Assembly (NCBI RefSeq): GCF_963576675.1 | Contig: NC_088911.1 | Location: 82,799,256 to 82,863,255, forward strand | Source of the DNA: Euphorbia lathyris | Taxonomy: Eukaryota; Streptophyta; Magnoliopsida; Malpighiales; Euphorbiaceae | DNA length: 64,000 nucleotides | Reading direction: 5' to 3' | Shown: piece after piece, positions 45,950 through 57,896 of the stretch | How the letters are laid out: every line of letters begins with the position of its first letter | Position numbering within the stretch: the first letter of the stretch is position 1 | Made by a program: the position numbers and the translations under genes | Notes under the pieces: model-generated | Told to the model about the DNA's origin: nothing | Database searches by the model: none | What the model saw: only the letters and a program-made list of their open reading frames with translations

Positions 45950-48900
45950 GAGTTTTATCTTATCATCTCTCTACCCTAGCCCATCTTTTATCCTTTCCCT
46001 CGTTCCATCTTCTTCTGTACTGGCGGGCTGGTTTACATATCCATGAGGATGAGTTCGATGGAATTTATCTAGGCTTAACCAATCCTGAAAACACCCCTAC
46101 TAATCTTAGGTTGTATATGGTGGGCGTTTTGTTACCGATAAACCAATCAATTTTTTTGGCAATGAAGAGTAAATTGGTTGGACTATAGAGGCTAGGGCGT
46201 AGGATAACAAATCAGGAAATCAAGACCAATCTATTCTCTTTTGATTTTTTTCCACACAGGTGGACAAGGATCGAGTGCTAGCAGGGGGGTCATGGTCTAA
46301 TGAGTGAATGGAGGCAGGGGACGGTTTGAGAGAATATGGACCTCAATTTTATGGAAACCTAAATTTAGATTCATAATTCACCCATAGGTACAAAGTCAAA
46401 ACATGTGGAAAAACAAGTGGCTAATTTTATTGGCACATGTTTAGACTATAATCCAAACAATAATACTGGTATGTGGAGGCAGTTCAGCGAGTTAGGGTTA
46501 GGGTTGACGTTCTTAAACCCTTGAAGCATGTGAAGAAGGTTTGTTCTTCTCAAGATGACTGGTCTTTTGTTATGTTCAAATATGAGAGACTTGGAGTGTT
46601 CTATTATCTTTACATTCTGCTTGGTCATTTCGAGCGTTTCTGTGAGAAAAATTTTGATCCTCGTTCTACTAAATTGAAGAGGGAGTGGGGTGAATGGCTA
46701 AAAGCTCTAGTGAGTAAAGGTGGTGACAACATTGGGGCGCAGTGGCTGGGAGAGGCAAGTAGTGATATTTTCTCCTTTTATTTATTTTTAATTGAGACCT
46801 ATTGTGTGATGGGCGTCGTATTGATTTTCTTAACAAACATTTGAACTTTTCTGGTTGCCTTTTCTATGAGTAGTAGAGGTCATAATGGTGGGCTAGCGGT
46901 TCCTTAGAAAGAGGAGGCTAATGTTTCTGTTGAGAGTTGTTCAGATCACCACATTTTTCGTTAGATGTCTGATTTTGTAGATGGAGATTGGTGGCTAGTC
47001 GGGCTCTATGGTTGTGCTAATTGAAATCTTCGTTGTAATTCCTATGCTTTACTCAATCAAACTTCTTTTGCTTCTATTTTTCCTTCTTTTTCATTAAGGA
47101 TTTTAATTGGTTACTGAATCAGAATGAGAAACAAGGTGGTCTGTTATATCCTCTTTCTCGCATCGATAATTTCACTGATATTATTTCTCAGTGTCAGTAC
47201 AAATTCACTTAGGAGCGTGGCCGTGGAACGGGTGGTTGGGTTTGTGGGAAATTGGATATGGCCTTTAGGTGAGATGGTTGGTTGCTTCAGTTTGATGAAC
47301 ATAAACTCTCTTCCTTAATCTCCACTTATTCTGATCATTCTCCTTTATTTTTGGAGTTTGTGTTACGTCCAAGGTAGAAAAAGAGAACAAGTTTCAAGTT
47401 TGAGATGGCATGGCTATTGGAGGCTAGTTTTAATGAAGTTGCATGCATAGGTTGGAGTGCAGGGCGTGGAGCGAATGTAATTTCCCGATTGCCGTCTTGT
47501 TCGTCCTTTATAGAGTAGTATGGGAGGAATTTCAAGAGCATGTTCTCTAAGCGGATTGTGCAGTGCAAATCTATCTTGGACAACTTGCACTTTAGCACAA
47601 TGGGAGCTGATTTCTCGTTATCTGGCAGCTAAAAAGCAATTAGATTTTCTCTTGCTTTAGGAAGAAACATACTGGAAACAAACAATGAGCTAAATTGTTT
47701 TGGCTCAAGGGTGGGGATCGCAATTCAAAATACTTTCATGCTTTGTTTGTGGGCTCGTCGGAAGTAGAATAATATTCCAAAGAATGTGTGGAAAGATGGT
47801 GTCTTTGTTGATGGACAATTTGAATTGGGTAACCTTATTAAGCATTATTTTACTAATGTTTTTTACTTCTAACTCGTCCGATTATTATGCCTATTTATTT
47901 GTGCTTGATGTGGTGGTGACCGGTGAGGTGAATGATTTATTAGTTTCCCATTTTATCTATGAAGAGTTCAAAGTTGTTGTTTTTCAAATGCAAGCTAATA
48001 AATCACCAGGGCCTAATGGCTTGAATCCTAGGTCTTATCAACATTTTTTTGACCTTATTGGTTATGATATTTTTCTTGCTTAATCTAGTTGGTTGAGTAG
48101 ATGTGAATTTTCGGCTAATTTTAATTACACTACATAGCTCTTATTCCTAAATGTGATAATCTAGAGTGGATGAAAGACCTCAGACCTATTGCCTTATGGA
48201 AGTCTTAGCTAATCATGTTAAAGGATTTCTTCCTAATATTGTTTATGAGAGTCACAATTTTTGTTCCAAGATGGTCTATTATTGATAATGTGTTGGTTGC
48301 ATTTGAATCTCTTCATTTTATGAAACGTTGTAATAGAGGCAAAGTGGCTCTTAAATTGACATTAGTAAGATTTATGACGGAGTGGATTGGGGTTTTCTTG
48401 AAAGAATTATGGCTCGTATGGGCTTTCATAATAAATGGATTTCTTGGATTATGCTTTGTGTGTCTGTTGCCTCTTACTTTATTGTTGTCAATGGTGATCT
48501 AGTAGACCCAATTATCCCATGAAGAGGTTTGGGGCAGGGTGACCCTCTATCACCCTACCTATTTATTTTGTGTGCGAGGGTTTTTTTCAAAACTTATGTA
48601 TAAAGCATAGCATGCAGGGTTGATTCATGGTTGTCGTATCCATAGTAGAGACTCGTTTGGGTCTCATTTACTTTTCACATATGACTCTTCTCTCTTTTTC
48701 CAATGCTTCATTAGAGGAGAGTAAAGTTATTCTGAATATCCTTCGTGATTATGAGGAGGCTTCAGGTTAAGCTATCAACCTTCAAAAGTCATATCTTCTT
48801 CAGCTCAAATGTTAATTCAAAATTGGAAGTGGCTTTTTGTATTATGTCGAGTGTTGATCCCCCCCCCCCCCCCAACACTAGTAGATATTTAGGCTTATCC

Positions 48901-50700
48901 TCTTTAATTGGATAGGCTAAGACTTCGATCTTTAGTTTTTTTGAAGGATCACCTTCGAAAGAGGTTTGTTGGGGGGTGAAATGCCTTGCTAGTGATTGGA
49001 ATGATGTTCTTTTAAAATTTGTAGCTCAGCCACTGCCTACCTATTGTATGAGTACTTTTCTTTTACCTCGTTCTTTATGTGATGAGATACAACATATCAT
49101 GAATTCATTTTGGTGGGGTATGAAAGGAGATGGGCATTAAAGTATCCATTGGCTTGATTGGAGGAGGTTGTGTGATGCTCGGAGTAGTGGGGGCCTAGGA
49201 TATAGAGATCTTCACTCTTTCAATTTATCCCTTTTTGGGAAGCAGGGTTGGAATCTCATTAATAATCATAATACTTTGGTTAGTCGAATGTTCAAAGCTA
49301 AATGTTTTCCGCATGAAAGCTTTCTCACTTCCAAACTGGGCACTAATCATGGTTATGTTTGGAGGAGTATTTGGGGTTCTCGTGATGTTCTAAGTATAGG
49401 GATGCGATGGAGAATTGGTAACAGAGAAAAAGTTCATGTGTGGAAGGGCCCTTATTTGTTGAAAGATGGTGGCTTTATTCCTCTTTTTTAATAAATGGTG
49501 GCTTTATTCCTAATGCTAGTAATTTCGCTACTGATAATTTGAAGGTCTCGGGATCGGGATAAGGTGAATGATATTTTCGTAGAAGAAGAGGTTGTTATTG
49601 TTCTTAATATGTTTCTTCCAAAGCGAAATAAGGAGGACCGTCTTATTTGGCACATTACGAGAGACGTGTTATACTCATCTTCATATCGGACATGTAATTT
49701 CTGGTTAGGATAGGTCATGGAAACTTCATATTCATCTTAAAATTGCATTTTCTTGTGGAAGGTGATAACTAATTATCTCCCAACTCGGATGAGAGTAGTT
49801 GCTCCTAAGATAGATATTCATATATCTTGTATTCTTTATGCTAACGATGTTGAGCATGTCTGACATCTATTAATGCAATGCTCTTTTGTTATGGAATGTT
49901 GGCAAGCAATATGTTTTATTCCCTTTTGGGATGATGATGATGCTTTTGGCGATTATTTCTTGCTCCTTTGCCAAACTTGTCCCTTTGGATTGGTTGAGCA
50001 AAATGGCAGTGATTTTATGGATTATTTGGGGACAGCGAAACTATTTTCTTTGGAATGGAAAAAAACTTAGTGCGGTTTGTGCAATTCAATAAGGATTTCT
50101 TTTTGCTTCTTCCTACTCAGACCAGCACTTTCAGCCGAGTCTGCCTGCAGTGCCTTATTCTTCCTCTATACCTTCATGGAAAAAGCCTCCGCCAGGTCAA
50201 TTGAGCGGTCATCTCAATGCTTCTATGTTTGTCGTTGATAATTGCTATTGTTGGGGGATTATGATAAGGGATGGAGGTTGTAATTTGGTGGCCTGCCAAA
50301 GTGGTTTTGAGGAAGGAAACTTGTCTGTTAAAGTTGTTGAAGCTTTTACTTGTTTAGAAGTATTAAATGGGTGTTAGAGCTGAATTTAGGAAATCTTAAT
50401 TTCCAAACTGATTCAAAGACGGTAGTTGGCTGTTTTAACAACTCTCCTCACGATATTTCTGAGTTCGGGGTTCTCATCCAAGATTGCATGGATATGTTTC
50501 TTAATTGGTATGACATTCAATGTATTTTTGTCATAGATTAGTGAGCAAAGTAGCTCATATGAGCTAAGGTGCTTGTTCCAATGTTAATCCTTTTATTTAA
50601 TTTTCTGCTCCGAGTTTTCTAGAGTCTGTAATGTTCAAGGATCTTTTTCTTACTTAATGAATCTCCTAATTTCCTCTAAAAAGGAAAAAGAAATACTTGT
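45950..50700 (+). pseudogene. Decayed near-full-length L1-type LINE
   Basis: Fragments in L1 order. ORF1 has a DUF4283-like domain at about 46040-46440 (TNPENTPTNLRLYMVG) and a zinc-knuckle segment near 46480-46640 (RVRVDVLKPLKHVKK, FVMFKYERLG). Endonuclease and linker remnants follow near 47150-47800. RT follows with QMQANKSPGPNGLNPRSYQ (near 47990) and LPTYCMSTFLLPRSLCDEI (near 49035). The post-RT region is at 49160-49490 (CDARSSGGLGYRDLHSFN). An RNase H-like end lies near 50230-50560 (LNFQTDSKTVVGCFN). Stops and frameshifts occur throughout. A run of 15 C lies at 48859-48873. Confidence 0.8.
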
Positions 50701-50956
50701 GTTAATTCCTCCTAACAGTTTATATGACAAGTATAGTTTACTTGCTCGTTTGTCTCCTTTGTACAAGTTTGGTTTTTGAGCTTTAGAAGGTGACGAAGAG
50801 ATACTACGTGAAGAAACCAAATTGTCTCATACCACAAGTGCTTAGATGGAAAACTGCTAAAGTCATGACATTTCCTCGAGTGCACGATATGATTAAGGTG
50901 AGCAAATATACATTTAAATTATCATAATCGATTTTGAAGTCATATTTAAATTATCT
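50701..50956. other. Junction between LINE and rRNA fragment
   Basis: AT-rich sequence with no recognisable feature. Base composition changes sharply at 50957. Confidence 0.4.
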
Positions 50957-51830
50957 AATGAGTACGACCGGGCGTGGGAGGCACTCGGTCCTCCGAATTT
51001 TCAAGGGCCGCCGGGGGCGCACCGGACACCGCGCGACGTGTGGTGCTCTTCCAGCCGCTGGACCCTGCCTCCGACTGAGTCGTTTCAAAGGTGGGCGGGC
51101 TGTTAAACAGAAAAGATAACTCTTCCCGAGGCCCCCGCCGACGTCTCCGGACTCTCTAACGTTGCCGTCAGGCACCACGTCCCGGTTCGGGAATTTTAAC
51201 CTGATTCCCTTTCGAAGCTCGCACGCGGACGCGCTATCGGACGGGCTTCCCCCGTCTCTTAGGATCGACTAACCCATGTGCAAGTGTCGTTCACATGGAA
51301 CCTTTCCCCTCTTCGGCCTTTAAAGTTCTCATTTGAATATTTGCTACTACTACCAAGATCTGCACCGACGGCCGCTCCGCCCGAGCTCGCACTCTGGGTT
51401 TTGCAGTGACCCCACGCCCTCCTACTCATCGAGGCCTGGCTCTTGCCCCGACGGCCGGGTATAGGTCGCGCGCTTAAGTGCCATCCATTTTCGGGGCTAG
51501 TTGATTCGGCATGTGAGTTGTTACACACTCCTTAGCGGATTTCGACTTCCATGACCACCGTCCTGTTGTCTTAATCGACCAACACCCTTTGTGGGTTCTA
51601 GGTTAGCGTGAAGTTGGGCATCGTAACCCGGCTTCCGGTTCATCCCGCATCGCCTGTTCTTCTTACCAAAAATGGCCCACTTGGAGCTCTCGATTCCGTG
51701 GCGCGGCTCAATGAAGCAGTCGCGCCGTCCTACCTATTTAAAGTTTGAGAATAGGTCGAGGGCGTTGCGCCCCCGATGCCTCTAATCATTGGCTTTACTC
51801 GATAGAACTCGTTCCGAGCTCCAGCTATCT

Positions 51831-51863
<33 letters not shown>

Positions 51864-51997
51864 CGGTTCGATTAGTCTTTCGCCCCTATACCCAAGTCAG
51901 ACGAACGATTTGCACGTCAGTATCGCTGCGGGCCTCCACCAGAGTTTCCTCTGGCTTCGCCCCGCTCAGGCATAGTTCACCATCTTTCGGGTCCTGA
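50957..51997 (-). rRNA. Partial 25S (large-subunit) rRNA fragment
   Basis: Read on the minus strand, this is highly conserved plant 25S rRNA. It starts GTCAGGACCCGAAAGATGG and continues through 'ctagtagctggttccctccg' and 'cgcatggaattc'-region neighbours. It ends in GGACCGAGTGCC and CACGCCCGGTCGTACTC. It is about 1.04 kb of a roughly 3.4 kb molecule, from the middle of the gene, with no 18S, 5.8S or spacer sequence nearby. An isolated, inserted rDNA piece is therefore likely and it should not be functional. Conservation looks high, so the insertion may be recent. A misassembly cannot be excluded. Confidence 0.9.
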
Positions 51998-52619
51998 CAA
52001 GGCTTTAACCTACCACCTCCACTTTCTTCCTTTCTTTCACGCCGCCTCACTCCCTCACTTATTAGACCCACCCCTCTCTTCCTATCTCTCAAACCCTCAT
52101 CACCTCGCCAACTCCAATTCCAGCACCGCCTCACTCTCTTGCTCCAATTTCTTTTAATCCCTTCACCAACTCCCACGCTGCTACTCACCCCCTTTCTAGA
52201 ATTCCTCCAACTTTCCAATTCCAAAAATCCACCAACCCACCACCGCCACTTTCTTTCCTTCACTAATTTCATTTGATCACCACCTCACATACTCACCACT
52301 CACTCCATACCTCCATCCAATATTCATTTATTTATTTTCTTTTCCTTCATTTTTTTTCTTTCCCTTTCGCCCCGTATATTTTCATTCCTACATCAAGGAA
52401 TAGAGAAAAAGATTAATAATCAATTGAAACGGAAGGAAGCGGTGAATGATCTCGTCCGGTGCAACCCTCGAGGGGATCCCGCCAGTCAGCTTCCTTGCGC
52501 ATTACGGGTTTACTCGCCCGTTGACTCGCACACATGTCAGACTCCTTAGTCCATGTTTCAAGACGGGCCGAATGGGGAGCCCGCTGGCTGACTCGCACAC
52601 ATTTGTGATTTGTAGGATG
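51998..52619. other. Pyrimidine-rich flank, no gene recognised
   Basis: 52010-52400 on the plus strand is strongly C/T-rich. It gives a Gly/Arg/Trp-rich minus-strand frame that I regard as spurious. 52440-52610 carries two copies of 'gactcgcacacat' (near 52523 and 52589). The origin is unknown. Confidence 0.4.
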
Positions 52620-54345
52620 TTATTCATCCACAACCTAAACTTATTGTGGAAGATGTCAAGACGAATACTACTTGGTATAAGTTGATCCGTAACAACATAG
52701 AGGGTCGTGAGTTTGATTATGATAAGTTATTTGGGGGGATTTGTTTTTGTCCGGGATGATGAGGCTAAGGAGCAAGATGGCGGGAATGATGAGGCTATGG
52801 AGCAAGAGAGCGGGGATGATGAGAGAAAGAAGCATGATAGCTGGGATAATGTCCCTAATGACCATGATGATACTCCCCAGGCATCTCGGGCATCCCTTGA
52901 TACGATTTTTGAGATCAGAAGGTTGTTACTCAAGCACCAATAGTGGTGCAAAGGGCAATTTGCAGTGATGGATACCAAATTTTCGAAGATGGATACCAAA
53001 TTGTCTACTCGGTTTGATGAGTTAAGTGCTCGTGTTGAGATATTAGAGAGAGATGTGCACACCTTACATGATTCCAATCTAGGGCCTTGTGTTGAGATAT
53101 TAGAGGATAAGTTGTGCATCTTACAAGGTTTGGGAGCGAATGGTGTTGAGGTACATATAGTGTCACTTATATTTTATTGATGTTTCTATTTAATATTTAA
53201 ATTGTAATAATATATGGCTTAACCTTGTTGACAGGTTAACACACACGAAGACGGACAATGAGATGAATAATCGTTACTCCTATCATCTAGCCACAACATG
53301 ACTATCATCGATGAACAACAACGTCGAATAAGGAAACTAGGCCCACAATTGAGGTCCCCTTACACTTCTTATGATGCTATATATGAAGCCAAGAAAAGAT
53401 AAGGAAAACGGATATGGTTCTTACTGCATTAGGACTGGATAATCCAATTGATCCGAAGCTGGAGGAGTATGGACAGTGGAAAGCAACGACTGATGCTGAC
53501 AGTACTAGGATTGTGAATGGAATTTTATTAATGTCGAATGTTACATGGTTCATTATCCTAGATACTAGGCCTAAATGCCTTGAGGGAGAGGTATGCATTC
53601 ACTTTCAACGTTAGTTAATTAATATGCATATAATTTGAACAATTCTTTATATATTTTGTTTGGGTGTATCAGCACATCGATATTTTTCTTGGTTATTGAA
53701 GTGTCGTCAACATGGTTCAAAAGACATTCGCTCGGAATGGACGATGAATGGTGCAAGGTTGACCGAATGGTTGCGCCAAATGTTGACAATGTGTCGGGAG
53801 GAGTGTATGGACCTGGGGTACAAAAATGAATCATTGTATGTTGATGTAGTCAATGGATTTGTGTCGAAAGCTTATTTGAGACCTTGGAAGGAGATTAGGA
53901 GGGTATTCATGTCATTTAACATCAATAATGAGCATTGGATATGTGGGGAACTAAATTTGGTGGAAGGGCATCTCCGCAATTACAATAGCCTCTACATGTA
54001 TTATCCCGATCAGAAGATAGGAAAATTCTTGGCGCCCTTTCTATATTCCATTCTAATGATTATGAAACAAGCCAGATACTTCAACAATACAAGTGTATAA
54101 GGTATTCTGACCTTGCACTGGAGTAGGGTATCTGGGGTTCCATGGCATGAGTCTTTATCTAAAGATTGTGGAGTCTTTACATGTATTTTTGCATAGTATT
54201 TGTCTCAAGGCCGTGAGTTGGACTTCACCGAAGCCGACGATATTTATTTTTGGAATCGTATAGCTATTGAGTTGTTTCATAGTAAAACTCCACATAATCT
54301 TCATATTTTGCCAAAGACAGTTCGCATTTAAGGAAATTGTGAATC
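52620..54345 (+). pseudogene. Ulp1-like (C48) protease remnant of a MULE
   Basis: Broken frames resemble the SUMO-protease-like proteins carried by some plant MULEs. An upstream part lies near 52620-52740 (VEDVKTNTTWYKLIRNN). A coiled, repeat-rich part follows at 52960-53130 (KMDTKLSTRFDELSARVEI). The catalytic part is at about 53890-54330 with the histidine motif (NINNEHWICGELNL). RNYNSLYMY stands where family members usually have a conserved Asp, and the cysteine motif is KDCGVFTC near 54165. A frameshift or stop near 54100 separates His from Cys, so it is inactive. It probably belongs to the same MULE as the minus-strand transposase remnant. Confidence 0.7.
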
Positions 54346-54615
54346 GCAATTTTATATACTAGTTCACAACTTACGAAAATTGTGAAGTAAGATTCGCATT
54401 TTGGCAACTAGATTCACATTTAAGGTATTGTGAATCACAATTTAGGTACTAGTTCGCAATTTTGGTAATTGTGAAGCAATGAACCAGATTTACTTCGCAT
54501 TCAAACCATATTACATTATACAGTTGAATGAAATTGAATGAAACTAAATAAAACTGAATGAAACTAAATGAAATTGAATTGAAACTGAATTGAAATTGAA
54601 TGAAATTATACATGT
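54330..54615. repeat. Short tandem repeats between the Ulp1 and transposase remnants
   Basis: 54330-54480 has two diverged copies of a unit with 'attgtgaatcgcaattt...actagttc'. 54525-54610 is a tandem of about 10-11 bp on the theme GAATGAAACT. Together they separate the two converging pseudogenes. Confidence 0.65.
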
Positions 54616-54641
54616 AATCCATATTACACGTAATCCATATC

Positions 54642-56238
54642 TTATATATTTAATCCACGACTTGACGCCCTAGAGTTCAAAGAACTTGGGATTTCACTTG
54701 GAGGTCGTGATGTATTCGATACCGAGAGATGACAATTCAAATGATTATGCCCAGTAAGCCTGCAATTGCTGCATCTTTTGGGAACTATATTTTCACCTTG
54801 AGATTGTCTTCTATTTTGACTTCTCAATTGATCGATTGATAGTCTTCCAGTTATAGGGGGAGTACTTTCACAGGGTTATCACATGTCTTCCATTTGGACT
54901 GGTGGCCAACTGGATATAGACTCAGTGTAAGCCAATTTAAGTGTATCGTTTTTGTAGTAACTGTCTACCCACTGATATGCATTAGTTAACCGAAACCCAG
55001 AAGCAACTTTATACGTGTCTACATGGAAAGCCGAATAGTTGCCATTTCCTACACGTGCATGTTCTTGCTTCTAAATCGATAATTCCCCCTTTATTCCGAT
55101 TGCAAATCTCAAATGTGTGATTGTCGATTCCCCGAAACAAACAAGTAACTACTTTGTGTACGTGTCTTATCATCTTTACTTCAGCCCACTCTGTCAAGTG
55201 GGATGTACGTTCTCTTGAAAACCAAATACATTATGTTAAAAAAATGGGCTTAAATTGAACAAATCGTACAAACGTGGTTAGATATATAACCTAATGTGTT
55301 GCGTCTCTCGTAAAACCATTTTTGAACGATTGCTCTTATGTACTCCACTAACATTGTGATAGGTAAGCATCTACCATCAACCATGAATACGTTGAAGGAT
55401 CCGGTTATATTTGTGGTCATGATGTTGTACCGACGAGTAGAAAAGTGTGAACGTGACCATTTTTGGATTCCAGCTTCCTCTAAATATGCAGCGCATGGAC
55501 ATATTTTTTTACGAAGTTTCGAGAATGCCTCTTCAAAATCAGAGATGTGATAAGCTTTAGCAGCTCGCCAATACGGCTTTGTTATCTTCCTAATAGATTG
55601 GTGTTTGGTCTTCACATTCATTTTCAGATGTTCACAACAACATCCATGTATCACATATGGAAACACTAAATTCACGGCATGATCAATGCTCTTGTGTCTA
55701 TCTAATATTATGGCAAAATTATCAACATAATCATTACATTCTCTTAGATTGGTCATAAACCATGTCCATGTTTCGTTACTTTCGTTTGGTCCAATCTCAA
55801 AAGAAATAGGATAAATTTGATTATTACCATCTTTGCAAACCGTAATGTACAATGTAGCGGGATATTTATTTTTTAAAAAATATAACAGGTCGAATATGTA
55901 TTTTAAAAGCTCTAAATGAAGGACTTGTAGCCATGAAAAAGTACTTAAAGTGATCATCATCATCGGTTTCAATATGAGTAATTGTAATTGGATTAGTATT
56001 CTTCAATGTCTCACAATAGTCCGATAACATGTATGATTCTTCTGGTGTACCACATTGAGCTTCTAACGCCTAACTTTTTGCTCTCCAAGCTTGCATCTAA
56101 TAGAGGTTAATTGTGTGATCTTTCCCAAAATCGAAAATAATGTCCTTTGGCTGATACACGATAGTTATAGCCCGCCACGTACATACATCATGTCTACATT
56201 TAACTTCAAGTAAAAACTTGTTGGATTTGTAGACCTTC
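54642..56238 (-). pseudogene. MULE transposase remnant, catalytic and C-terminal part
   Basis: Reading leftward on the minus strand. The end of a MuDR-type DNA-binding region (KSNKFLLEVKCRHDVCTWR) lies near 56170-56230. The MULE transposase core is at about 55300-55960 (VCKDGNNQIYPISFEIG, NETWTWFMTNLREC, ILDRHKSID). The SWIM zinc finger is near 55010-55060 (CTCRKWQLFGFPCRHV). A CCHC knuckle closes it near 54740-54790 (KRCSNCRLTGHNHLNC). The first catalytic aspartate expected in an 'IDGTHLKG'-like motif is absent; that spot reads IFFKNKYPATLY, with a frameshift. Further stops exist. The N-terminal part continues beyond the gypsy insertion. Confidence 0.87.
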
Positions 56239-57161
56239 TGATGTGATATCAAAAGCACAAGAGCATGGAACAAAGGAGCTTGGAGTTAAGGAGCCTAGTA
56301 GAAGCATGAGGGATCCATTGGAGCTGTCAATTGGACCTATGACGAAGAATCGTGCAAAGAAAGACCAACAAATGCTTAATGGACTCATCTTGAGCTTCTT
56401 TAAACAAGGAATGAATTCTAGCGAAGTCATTAAAGATGGTGTGTTTTTGTGTTGTATCCAAGCCCAAGCCCATAATAGTGATATGTAAAAAGGTTGATCA
56501 TATTTTAAGAGAAGCTTTGGACTTGCATGTGTTTGGCATGTGCAAAACCCATTGGGACTCATTAAAATTAATGCTATAACCTTATAGGTTTGATTGGGCT
56601 TATTTCTAGCTAATTAAAAGGCCCAAATAATGTTAATTAGTGGGCTGAAATTGGGCTCTAAAGGACAAAAACGAATTTAATGTTTTTCCTTGTCTAATTA
56701 GGATTTCTTTTACCTTGTTGCACTAGGATTCAACTTCCTTTTTAGTTTAGGTTTAGGTTTATTTTGTAGCCTATATAAAGGCTTGTATTCTTCATTATTT
56801 TCATCAATCAGAAATCAATATTTTTATGAACAAAAGTTCTTCTTTTCCTTTGGGAATTATTTTCAATCCGGGATTGAATTCTTTATTGTGAGCTTGAGAG
56901 ACCGGATCATCATTCTTGCAATATTATCTTGATCGTGAACAAGTATTTTGGTAAGGTACTTGTGAATCGCCAAACACTCAGGTTCCAATTTAATTATTCG
57001 AAGGTGTAAGGTCAGATCTCCTTTCATTGTCTTTAATTCTTTGGGATTGGTTTGTTATCACCAATTTATGTTTGTTATTTGATTCTATTAATTCCTTAAG
57101 ATAGATCGGGAAAACTTGTTGATTTGGTTATTATCTCTTTTTCATAACCAATATCACATCA
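56239..57161 (+). repeat. 5' LTR of the gypsy element
   Basis: 923 bp, TG...CA ends with a short inverted repeat TGATGTGAT/ATCACATCA. It contains a TATA-like 'cctatataaagg' near 56771. It also carries an orphan copy of the last 80 codons of the gag-pol frame (56243-56488), because the frame runs into the LTR. Confidence 0.95.
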
Positions 57162-57163
57162 AT

Positions 57164-57181
57164 TGGTATCAGAGCTTTGGC
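57164..57181 (+). promoter_or_regulatory. tRNA-Met primer binding site
   Basis: TGGTATCAGAGCTTTGG lies two bases after the 5' LTR. TGGTATCAGAGC is complementary to the 3' end of initiator tRNA-Met. Confidence 0.9.
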
Positions 57182-57436
57182 TCTTAAGGAATTTGTTGTT
57201 TTTGTTTTGTTTGTCGAAATTAAAAAAAAAAAAAATTACCCCAATCTAGAGTCTTTAATTATTGATCGAGTTCCTCATATCTTTGCATCTAGTTATTTAG
57301 GTTCTTAGTTGTAGCGAACTGATTATTTTTGGATTCTATTCTTACTAGCCAAACTCATTTATGTGTGTGAATTTCTTCAATTTTTTTTGCATGCTAAATC
57401 ATTAGTGCAAGTTTAATTTGTTAATCAATTCCAATC

Positions 57437-57452
57437 TAGTTTAAAAAAAGGA

Positions 57453-57485
<33 letters not shown>

Positions 57486-57532
57486 GAAAAAAAAGGAAAA
57501 AAAAGGAAAAAAAAAAGGAAAAAAAAAAAAAA
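57437..57532 (+). repeat. A/G-only tract in the gypsy leader
   Basis: About 95 nt of almost pure A with scattered G (units such as 'ggaaaaaaaa'), between PBS and gag. Probably grown by slippage. Confidence 0.85.
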
Positions 57533-57896
57533 TCGGCTCATTGTTTGTACTAAAGTTACAAGTTTTCTAGAATTTGCATGCTAAACACACATTCTTAAAA
57601 TTTCTTTCAAACATTTGTCTCTTCTTCGAAAATCGTCTTTTATTCTATTCTTAGTGTGCTAAACTTTGGTTATCGTTACAATATTAGTCTTCTTTGCTTC
57701 TAGTTTCTGCTCTACTTTATTTTGTCATTCTTTTGCTTCATTGGCATTTATATTACCCGAGATAATCCTTGTGATCTATCAAGATAATATAAAAGAGTGA
57801 TTGAACTGGTTGTGAGGTACTTCTTTTACTTTCTTTTTCTTCTTTTCTTGCTTTAGACTAGATTTCACTTTTCTTTCATTCTTTATATATTTTGTC

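Noticed and set aside
50957..51997. Functional rRNA gene
   Set aside because: Only about a third of 25S is present and no 18S, 5.8S or spacer lies nearby.
50934..52272. Open frames in both directions in this GC-rich stretch
   Set aside because: They lie on 25S rRNA sequence or its pyrimidine-rich flank and are not protein coding.
56243..56488. Separate 81-codon gene in the 5' LTR
   Set aside because: It is the LTR copy of the last part of the gag-pol frame, created by the reading frame overlapping the 3' LTR.
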